Assembly: GCF_000177335.1 (NCBI RefSeq)
Contig: NZ_ADFP01000016.1
Coordinates: forward strand, 1 to 32,428
DNA from: Pyramidobacter piscolens W5455
Lineage (GTDB): Bacteria > Synergistota > Synergistia > Synergistales > Dethiosulfovibrionaceae
Length of the DNA: 32,428 bases
Direction: 5' to 3'
The notes beneath the pieces were generated by a model. It had not been told where the DNA came from. It did no database searches and saw only the letters and a list, made by a program, of their open reading frames with translations. This document shows positions 1-4,484 of this stretch, piece after piece. Both the position numbers and the translations under genes were made by a program. Within the stretch, counting starts at the first letter, position 1. Each line of letters starts with the position of its first letter.

Positions 1-2
1 CA

Positions 3-37
3 GAAGGGCTCCTGTCATTCTGTGACAGGAGCCCTTC
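3..37 (-). terminator. Hairpin downstream of rplT
   Basis: A perfect 15-bp inverted repeat (GAAGGGCTCCTGTCA and its complement) with a 5-nt TTCTG loop lies about 40 nt past the rplT stop. Its position fits the intrinsic terminator of infC-rpmI-rplT. Any U-tract would lie beyond the left edge of the window, so termination itself is inferred. Confidence 0.8.
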
Positions 38-78
38 GCTCTCTTCATTGAACAGGTTGAAGAGCTCTTCGTCCAACC

Positions 79-435
79 TTACTTGGCCAAAGCCTGGCGA
101 GCCTGCTCGGCAATACCGCGGAAAGCCGCCATGTCGTTGACGGCAAGATCGGCAAGCATCTTGCGGTTCACTTCGATGCCGGCCTTCTTCAGGCCGTTCA
201 TGAAGAAACTGTACGACATGCCCTCCATGCGCGCGGCCGCGTTGATGCGGGAGATCCACAGACGGCGGAAATCCCTCTTCTTGCGGCGGCGGTCCTTGAA
301 CATGCTGCTCAGGGCGTGCAGATAGGCTTCGCGGGCGCGGCGGTAATTGTTCTTCTTATGGCCGAAAAATCCCTTGGTGATGGAAAAAAGCTTTTTGTAC
401 TTTCTATCGCTGGAACTGGCTGCTTTAACGCGCAT
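79..435 (-). CDS. rplT: 50S ribosomal protein L20
   Basis: L20 binds 23S rRNA early in large-subunit assembly, and in several bacteria it also represses its own infC-rpmI-rplT operon. The 118-residue product has the family's usual length. It carries the conserved basic block (KDRRRKKRDFRRLWISRINA) and the C-terminal segment with YSFFMNGLKKAGIEVNRKML. The ATG start is preceded by AGAGGTGA at good spacing. It is the last gene of the infC-rpmI-rplT cluster, 27 nt after rpmI and followed by a strong hairpin. Nothing suggests damage. Confidence 0.97.
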   Translation of the reverse strand: MRVKAASSSDRKYKKLFSITKGFFGHKKNNYRRAREAYLHALSSMFKDRRRKKRDFRRLWISRINAAARMEGMSYSFFMNGLKKAGIEVNRKMLADLAVNDMAAFRGIAEQARQALAK

Positions 436-462
436 CGATCTTCACCTCTGAAAATTTTGAAC

Positions 463-663
463 TTACTTGCCGGGCATCATCAGACGCAGCATCTCTTCCT
501 GCCCGTTGGCAAGAAGCCCCGCCTGACGCAGGCGGCGGTGTCTCTTGGCGTTTTTGGTGCTCAGAAGGTGGCGGCGTCCGTTCTTCTGATACTTGATCTT
601 GCCGCTGCCCGTGTACGAAAAGCGCTTTTTCGCGCCGGAATGAGTCTTTGCTTTCCAGACCAT
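463..663 (-). CDS. rpmI: 50S ribosomal protein L35
   Basis: L35 is a small basic protein of the large ribosomal subunit. The 66-residue product has the typical start ([20 protein letters not shown]) and the central basic core with [21 protein letters not shown] lies 8 nt before the ATG. It sits between infC (27-nt gap) and rplT (27-nt gap), the standard order, and is probably co-transcribed and translationally coupled with them. In other bacteria L20 controls translation of this gene; no specific L20 target was established here. Confidence 0.97.
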   Translation of the reverse strand: MVWKAKTHSGAKKRFSYTGSGKIKYQKNGRRHLLSTKNAKRHRRLRQAGLLANGQEEMLRLMMPGK

Positions 664-690
664 ACTGACAACCTCCGTAAAATTCGCTTT

Positions 691-1239
691 CTATTCTTTG
701 CCGTCGCTCCTGGCGGAACTAAAAAGCGGCACAAACAACGCTCTCATATAGCGGCCTTCCATGCGCGGCTCTTCGTCCATCCTGCCGACGGCAGCGCAGT
801 CAGCCGCGACGCGGTTAATGACCTCACGGCCTTTGTCCAAAAACGCCATCTCTCTGCCGCGGAAGAATATGGACACTTTCACGCGATGCCCGCTTTCAAG
901 GAACTTGACCACGGCCTTCGTCTTGAAATCGTAATCGTGTTCGTCGATCTTGGGACGCATCTTGATTTCCTTGAGCGCCTGCACCTTCTGCTTCTTGCGG
1001 GCGTCTTTGTCGCGCTTCTGCTGCTGATAACGGTACTTGCCGAAATCAAGGATGCGGCACACGGGCGGATTGCCGTCCGGCGCGACTTCCACAAGATCCA
1101 GCTCACGCTCTTCCGCTGCGGCGATTCCTTCAGCCGGAGTCATAACGCCCAGTTTCTTGCCCTCGTTGTCGATCACAAGGATTTGCTCGGCGTTGATCTC
1201 TTCGTTCACTCGCGGCTCGTCGGGCATTTTCTTAGCTAT
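691..1239 (-). CDS. infC: Translation initiation factor IF-3, probable AUA start
   Basis: IF3 binds the 30S subunit, blocks premature 50S joining and rejects poor start codons. The protein has the N-domain (RVNEEINAEQILVID), a lysine-rich linker, and the C-domain beginning KEIKMRPKIDEHDYDFKTK. The start needs care. The longest frame opens with a TTG at 1272, but that codon sits inside the attenuator's U-tract. The only good Shine-Dalgarno (GGAGGTGA, 1252-1245) has 8 nt between its GGAGG and an ATA codon at 1239, and about 20 nt to the first ATG at 1227. I therefore annotate the ATA, giving 182 residues. Rare AUU/AUA/AUC starts are a known hallmark of infC, letting IF3 repress its own synthesis. 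The ATG at 1227 remains an alternative (178 residues). Confidence 0.95.
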   Translation of the reverse strand: MAKKMPDEPRVNEEINAEQILVIDNEGKKLGVMTPAEGIAAAEERELDLVEVAPDGNPPVCRILDFGKYRYQQQKRDKDARKKQKVQALKEIKMRPKIDEHDYDFKTKAVVKFLESGHRVKVSIFFRGREMAFLDKGREVINRVAADCAAVGRMDEEPRMEGRYMRALFVPLFSSARSDGKE

Positions 1240-1252
1240 GTGAGTCACCTCC
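1237..1252 (-). promoter_or_regulatory. infC ribosome-binding site pointing at an AUA codon
   Basis: GGAGGTGA is followed by CTCAC and then ATA. The spacing is ideal for the ATA and too long for the downstream ATG. This is the usual arrangement for IF3-discriminated initiation. Confidence 0.7.
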
Positions 1253-1270
1253 ACAAAATTTTGCGGCGAC

Positions 1271-1303
1271 AAAAAAATGAGGAAAGGCCCCGCCTCTCCT
1301 CAT
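1271..1303 (-). terminator. Intrinsic attenuator in the infC leader
   Basis: On the minus strand a 12-bp stem (ATGAGGAGAGGC paired with GCCTTTCCTCAT, one G-U pair, loop GGG) runs directly into seven T residues. It lies between the infC promoter and its Shine-Dalgarno, so it must be read through for infC-rpmI-rplT to be made. Leader attenuation controlled by L20 is known for this operon in Bacillus subtilis. Whether L20 is the effector here is inference. An upstream CCTCTC (complement of 1369-1374) could pair with GAGAGG of the 5' arm as a short antiterminator. Confidence 0.8.
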
Positions 1304-1404
1304 GCACATTCACATAAATTGTGACGTTCGCGCATGACCTCGCAGCTGCCGAAAGACGCCGCCAAGGCGAGAGGGGATCCCTCTGCTTCTCTATCGCTTG
1401 TGAG

Positions 1405-1433
1405 AGTATAACACTCGCCGGCGAATTGCGCAA
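1405..1433 (-). promoter_or_regulatory. Promoter of infC-rpmI-rplT
   Basis: On the minus strand, TTGCGC and TATACT are separated by exactly 17 bp, a near-consensus sigma70-type promoter. Predicted transcription starts near 1398, giving a leader of about 95 nt before the attenuator. The operon is thus independent of the distant thrS. Confidence 0.8.
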
Positions 1434-1691
1434 GCGCCGACTTCGCGTCTTTCGGCCGACGCTCGTCAGTTTTCCCGACGCAGCAGCCAGGCGGCTAGCT
1501 CGGTCATTTAGCGCTCGCGCTCCGGAAGCGCCGCCGCTCTCTCTTTATGAGAACAAAATATCAGCCGTCTGATGCTCTTTCTTGACTGAAACGCTGAATC
1601 TCCCTCGCCGCGCTCTCGCGCTGAATCTTCTGAAACAGTATAAACAACAAAGGGACAGTACCGTACGGTTTTTCCCCATACAGCACCATCC
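1434..1691. other. Intergenic stretch between infC promoter and yafQ
   Basis: No convincing gene or RNA is seen. There is a short inverted repeat (GCGCT, CCGGA loop, AGCGC) near 1511. A GGGACAGTAC decamer at 1652-1661 recurs near the second toxin module at 3392-3401. No clear U-tract terminator for the yafQ operon was found. Confidence 0.5.
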
Positions 1692-1982
1692 TCATTTATC
1701 AAACAGGTCGCCGTGCGTTCCCGTTCGGGAGATAGTCAGCACCAGCACGCTTTCTTCAATCCGATAGATCAAAAGCCAATCGGAGAGGATATGGCATTCC
1801 CTGTGTCCTTTCCAGCTTCCGGCCAGCTCATGATCCCTGTAGATCTTCGGCAGAACCTTTCCCATGGCAAGCTGTTCGATCACGGCATCCAGAAGTTCGA
1901 GTTTTAATCCCCGCTTCATTGCGAGCTTGTAGTCCTTCTTAAATGCCGTGGTCAGTTTGACGGTCAGCTTTGTCTGTCTCAC
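1692..1982 (-). CDS. yafQ: YafQ-family type II toxin (mRNA interferase)
   Basis: YafQ toxins are RelE-fold endoribonucleases that cut mRNA on the ribosome and are neutralised by DinJ antitoxins. The 96-residue product aligns by eye with YafQ: HELAGSWKGHRECHILSDW followed by LLIYRI and RTGTHGDLF. The His/His/Asp/Trp/Arg/His/Phe set expected for the active site is present (H51, H64, D68, W69, R86, H90, F94), so the toxin looks intact. The start is GTG; it overlaps the antitoxin stop by 4 nt (GTGA), so translation is coupled. It lies in accessory DNA between thrS and infC. The family call is firm; the activity has not been shown for this protein. Confidence 0.92.
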   Translation of the reverse strand: MRQTKLTVKLTTAFKKDYKLAMKRGLKLELLDAVIEQLAMGKVLPKIYRDHELAGSWKGHRECHILSDWLLIYRIEESVLVLTISRTGTHGDLFDK

Positions 1983-2257
1983 TTTTTAAGGTCCGCGAAC
2001 AGCTCGTCAAGGTCGGTATAACCCTTTACTGACGGGTCTTTCGCAATCCTCTCCGCTTCCAGCATGGCGGCAATCGTCTCCTGGCGTGGCTGATGGAGGC
2101 AGATATCAAAGGGAATCCCCCCCTCACGGAGAGACTGACGCACAAAGATGTTGAAAGCCGTCGTAAGATTCATGCCAAGCTCACCGAATAAGGCGTCTGC
2201 CTGTGCTTTCAAGTCACTGTCCATACGGATGCTGATATTGGTAGTTGTTCCAGCCAT
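1979..2257 (-). CDS. dinJ: DinJ/RelB-family antitoxin
   Basis: This is the antitoxin partner of the YafQ-like protein. It has an N-terminal ribbon-helix-helix DNA-binding segment (NISIRMDSDLKAQADALF, then LGMNLTTAFNIFVRQ) and a charged C-terminal tail, presumably the toxin-binding part. The 92-residue product starts at the ATG preceded by AGGAGA with 7-nt spacing. An in-frame upstream codon at 2326 would add 23 unconserved residues and overlap the promoter, so I reject it. Antitoxin first with a 4-nt overlap into the toxin is the standard order. The dimer probably represses its own promoter just upstream. Confidence 0.92.
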   Translation of the reverse strand: MAGTTTNISIRMDSDLKAQADALFGELGMNLTTAFNIFVRQSLREGGIPFDICLHQPRQETIAAMLEAERIAKDPSVKGYTDLDELFADLKK

Positions 2258-2287
2258 ACGATCATCTCCTTTTCCACCAACAGCTCG

Positions 2288-2329
2288 ATTATATGGCATT
2301 TGCACGAAAAGATCAATATGATGCACGAA
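2288..2329 (-). promoter_or_regulatory. dinJ-yafQ promoter with repeated half-sites
   Basis: TTGATC and a perfect TATAAT are separated by 17 bp on the minus strand, about 30 nt upstream of the dinJ start. Two identical octamers (TGCACGAA on the plus strand, at 2301-2308 and 2322-2329) lie 21 bp apart, two helical turns, around the -35 element. They are candidate binding sites for the ribbon-helix-helix antitoxin. Confidence 0.75.
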
Positions 2330-2404
2330 GATTATGACATAAAACCTTGCTCGTACCCCGTCAGAGTGATCGTGATGTAAAACAGGAACCGGAGTTGCAT
2401 TTAA

Positions 2405-2584
2405 TCTGAAACGGGTAAGGCTGCTTTAAGTCTAACGCAATTTTTTAAGCGGAGCGATCCCAATCTTCATTTTTCATTGGCTGGGTTGACTCAGCGGGAC
2501 GTCGATCTGATGATGTCGTATGTCGACTCATACGGCCGGGAGATTTTCAATGCCCCCCTCCGGCGCGGCTGTTTGTCCCCATAG
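2405..2584 (+). pseudogene. Unidentified open fragment, possible gene remnant
   Basis: Fifty-nine codons stay open between an in-frame TAA and a TAG, with a protein-like stretch (NLHFSLAGLTQRDVDLMM, then YVDSYGREIFNAP). There is no ATG near the start of the frame and no Shine-Dalgarno. I do not recognise the family. It could be the decayed C-terminal end of a gene brought in with the toxin modules, or a chance open frame. A small inverted repeat (CGTATG, CATACG) lies inside it at 2517-2534. Confidence 0.2.
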
Positions 2585-2664
2585 ATGGGCAAGCTTCATT
2601 GCGTCTGATCGGACAGAAGATCATTCCGCCTGAGAGATTACGTCAAAGAGTCGCTTCCGCGGAC

Positions 2665-3009
2665 TTAGCGGCGTTCCTGCTCCAGCTTTTCGACGCGGCG
2701 CAGCAGCGAAAGAAGCAGAGCGTCCTGTTCGTTCAGCTCCTGACGGAGCTGGCGACGGCTGGAAACTTTTTTGGCGTCGCGCCCGAGACGGAACGAGACG
2801 CCCAGATTCACCATGGGCTGCCTGCCGATCGTGCTGCCAAGGCTCAGCAGCACGTCTTCGCTGAAGTAACGGTTGATTCCCAGAACCAGCGAAGTGGTGT
2901 CGCCATTCACGTCCAATGTCCCGCCCAGCGTCGTGGCACCGCTCGCGTCCAGGTTCTCAAAGTCTCCATCCACCGCCAGCGCCGCCCAGCATGACGTGTT
3001 TCTTTTCAT
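2665..3009 (-). pseudogene. Truncated YadA-like (trimeric autotransporter) anchor fragment
   Basis: The 114-residue product resembles the C-terminal anchor of trimeric autotransporters: alternating hydrophobic strands (SLVLGINRYFSEDVLLSLG, then MVNLGVSFRLG), followed by a charged coiled-coil tail of about 30 residues (RQLRQELNEQD to KLEQERR). Full proteins are hundreds of residues with a signal peptide, head and stalk. Here only MKRNTSCWAALAV, which looks like the beginning of a signal peptide, precedes the anchor-like part. The ATG has an excellent AGGAGGTG 8 nt upstream and a plausible promoter, so a truncated product could be expressed. An internal deletion joining gene start to gene end would explain this. 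The family call is by eye and moderate; a small outer-membrane protein is the alternative. Confidence 0.5.
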
Positions 3010-3102
3010 CTTCGAAACACCTCCTCGCAAAATTGAAACGATAAAATATCCGTGGCGCAAGCCTATGCGTTGACCGTGATCTCACGGTTCACCACGGGAA
3101 TT

Positions 3103-3131
3103 TTAATATTTTCCCCCCAAAAGTCTGTCAT
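3103..3131 (-). promoter_or_regulatory. Possible promoter of the anchor fragment
   Basis: ATGACA and TATTAA are separated by 17 bp on the minus strand. The presumed leader contains a 7-bp inverted repeat (ACCGTGA/TCACGGT, 3073-3088) and then the Shine-Dalgarno at 3018-3025. The match is moderate. Confidence 0.4.
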
Positions 3132-3180
3132 CCAAACGGCTATTTTTCGAGGATGAGAAGGCTCGCCCAGGCGTATCGCC

Positions 3181-3379
3181 GCGGCCGTCGCCGCATAACA
3201 AACAGCGCTGGAAGGGGCGGCCTTCCAGCGCTGTCGTCTTGTTTCGATATGAAGTTTGCCGCAGCAAGGCGGCTGAATATCTTCTTTTTCATCCGCGCCG
3301 CCGCGGTCGTTCTCCGTTTCCGCGTCACTGGCCGAGCCTGACGCGGAAGTTTTCCTTTTCGGGATCGTACTGTTCCGCC
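3181..3379 (-). repeat. Second copy of the thrS 3' end and terminator (copy A)
   Basis: This 199-nt segment matches the true thrS end at 4286-4484 without gaps and with six mismatches by eye. It contains the last 17 thrS codons (AEQYDPEKENFRVRLGQ, one synonymous change), the stop and the terminator hairpin. Further left, a block at about 3123-3138 resembles 4234-4250 (GTTTGGATGACAGAC against GTTTGGACGACGGAC on the minus strand), so the original duplication was probably longer. Copies A and B flank the RelB/ParE-like module as direct repeats. Confidence 0.93.
3202..3234 (-). terminator. Terminator-like hairpin in copy A
   Basis: A perfect 14-bp stem (ACAGCGCTGGAAGG and its complement) with a 5-nt loop lies downstream of the ParE-like toxin. 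Only a weak T-tract (TTTGTTAT) follows on the minus strand. It is the duplicated thrS terminator and may now end the toxin operon. Confidence 0.65.
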
Positions 3380-3405
3380 CCAACCTCCGGCGGGACAGTA
3401 CGATC
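3363..3405. repeat. Inverted repeat at the duplication edge
   Basis: GATCGTACTGTTCCGCC (the last 17 nt of copy A) is followed by a 9-nt loop and then GGCGGGACAGTACGATC, its inverted complement with one mismatch. The loop begins exactly at the base where similarity to the real thrS gene ends. The intact thrS copy lacks the second arm. Confidence 0.85.
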
Positions 3406-3422
3406 CATCGTGCCGACTTGGA

Positions 3423-3491
3423 TCAGCGATCCCTCCGGGCAGGACTGACATTGATCGTCTTTCCGCAGATATTGCAACTCTTGTTTTCCAT
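3423..3491 (-). CDS. Tiny CxxC ORF behind the toxin, possibly a frameshifted zinc-ribbon remnant
   Basis: A 22-codon frame starts at an ATG 2 nt after the toxin stop, with GAGG 7 nt upstream. It encodes MENKSCNICGKTINVS and a short basic tail. The next reading frame continues with DDQCQSCPEGSLIQVG, a second CxxC, and then runs open into the duplicated thrS tail. Together the two frames look like a two-CxxC zinc ribbon split by a frameshift. No function is assigned, and a chance ORF is quite possible. Confidence 0.3.
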   Translation of the reverse strand: MENKSCNICGKTINVSPARRDR

Positions 3492-3493
3492 TA

Positions 3494-3838
3494 TCATGCC
3501 TCTGGTATATCATCTGTGAACTGTTCTAATTGTTTATCTATATCTCTGCCGCCATAGATCACACGAATGACAGTTGCTGTCATTTCTTCTTTGTCGGGGA
3601 TATAGAAAACACAATAATCATCTACCGGCATTACCCTGAGATTCCTGCTTTTCCAAGGTTCTTTTGCATATTGCCTGTGCTTTTCCGGAAACGTTTCAAG
3701 TTTCCCTATCGCACGTTCCAGCCGTGTAAGTTGAGAATTCGCACTCTCAGGAGCGAGCAGTTCAAAGGCAATATATTCGAATATTTCCCGTAGGTCCTGC
3801 TCTGCTTGGCAAGAAATAGCCGTCTCATATCTCGTCAT
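3494..3838 (-). CDS. RelE/ParE-superfamily toxin
   Basis: The 114-residue protein has the RelE/ParE layout: an N-terminal helix pair (AEQDLREIFEYIAFEL), a middle segment with LETFPEKHRQYAKEPW, and C-terminal strands LRVMPVDDYCVFYIPD and IRVIYGGRDIDKQL. ParE-type members poison gyrase and RelE-type members cut mRNA; which applies here cannot be settled by eye. The ATG overlaps the antitoxin stop by 4 nt (ATGA). The DNA is clearly AT-richer than flanking host genes, suggesting horizontal origin. Downstream, the operon runs into the second copy of the thrS terminator. Confidence 0.9.
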   Translation of the reverse strand: MTRYETAISCQAEQDLREIFEYIAFELLAPESANSQLTRLERAIGKLETFPEKHRQYAKEPWKSRNLRVMPVDDYCVFYIPDKEEMTATVIRVIYGGRDIDKQLEQFTDDIPEA

Positions 3839-4143
3839 AAGGCATAGCCTTTACGGATCGCTGAAAAGACCTCCTTCGCCGGCTTAGTTCTCCCAGCCTT
3901 CATGTCCGCATATCCTTTCTCAAGTTCCTCCGACAACTCCACTGCGCTCATTTCCGACAGATCAAGCGGTCTCCTGGCGGGAAGTACAACTTCAAACGGA
4001 AGCCCTCTGTGGATGATGATCTGTTTGTAAAACATATTGATGGCATTGGAAGCCGGCACACCTAACGCAGATAAAATGCTTTCCGCCTGTTCTTTGACAT
4101 CCGGTTCGATCCTTACATATAAATTAGCAGATTTCTGTGCCAT
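3835..4143 (-). CDS. RelB/DinJ-family antitoxin
   Basis: The 102-residue product begins MAQKSANLYVRIEPDVKEQA, a ribbon-helix-helix antitoxin N-terminus, continues with LGVPASNAINMFYKQII and GLPFEVVLP, and ends in a charged tail. The ATG is chosen because AGGAGG lies 7 nt upstream. An in-frame extension to 4296 would run through the promoter and is rejected. It is the first gene of the pair, with a 4-nt overlap into the toxin, and is the likely autorepressor of the palindrome in its promoter. It differs clearly in sequence from the DinJ at 1979-2257. Confidence 0.92.
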   Translation of the reverse strand: MAQKSANLYVRIEPDVKEQAESILSALGVPASNAINMFYKQIIIHRGLPFEVVLPARRPLDLSEMSAVELSEELEKGYADMKAGRTKPAKEVFSAIRKGYAL

Positions 4144-4166
4144 GAAGATCCCTCCTTTTTGAGTCC

Positions 4167-4195
4167 ATTGTACGCGATTGTACGCACAATCGCAA
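4167..4195 (-). promoter_or_regulatory. RelB/ParE-like promoter with embedded palindromic operator
   Basis: TTGCGA and TACAAT are separated by 17 bp on the minus strand. Between and overlapping them lies a perfect 8+8 bp palindrome, GCGATTGT-ACGC-ACAATCGC (4174-4193), so a bound antitoxin would block RNA polymerase. Confidence 0.82.
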
Positions 4196-4260
4196 GTCAT
4201 ATTGCAGAAATCTTCGCTGTTTAATAAAGGAGATGTCCGTCGTCCAAACGCGGCGCGGGC

Positions 4261-4291
4261 AAAAAAACGAAAGGCCGATCGGGGCGCGGCC
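4261..4291 (-). terminator. Second hairpin with T-tract after thrS
   Basis: On the minus strand a short GGCCG/CGGCC stem with a 9-nt loop is followed by TTTCGTTTTTTT. It sits just beyond the main thrS hairpin and supplies the T-tract that hairpin lacks. Copy A does not contain it. Confidence 0.5.
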
Positions 4292-4484
4292 GTCACCGCA
4301 TAACAAACAGCGCTGGAAGGGGCTGCCTTCCAACGCTGTCGTCTTGTTTCGATATGAAGTTTGCCGCGGCAAGGCGGCTGAATATCTTCTTTTTCATCCG
4401 CGCCGCCGCGGCCGTTCTCCGTTTCCGCGTCACTGACCGAGCCTGACGCGGAAGTTTTCCTTTTCGGGATCGTACTGTTCCGCC
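4286..4484 (-). repeat. Original thrS 3' end, direct-repeat partner (copy B)
   Basis: This is the genuine end of thrS plus its terminator, repeated at 3181-3379 with six substitutions and no indels. It is the right-hand flank of the RelB/ParE-like segment. Confidence 0.93.
4307..4339 (-). terminator. thrS terminator hairpin
   Basis: A 14-bp stem with one G-U pair and a 5-nt loop lies about 90 nt after the thrS stop. In copy A the same position is a G-C pair, so the fold is kept in both copies. Confidence 0.7.

Noticed and set aside
691..1272. infC starting at the TTG at 1272
   Set aside because: That codon lies in the attenuator T-tract, before the Shine-Dalgarno, and adds residues encoded by the ribosome-binding site itself.
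3063..3383. A 106-codon minus-strand frame through the thrS-tail copy
   Set aside because: It reads the copied thrS codons in the wrong frame and crosses the terminator hairpin.
3181..4484. A classical integrase-type integrative element with att sites
   Set aside because: The direct repeats fit, but no integrase or transposase gene lies between or near them, so I report only the duplication.
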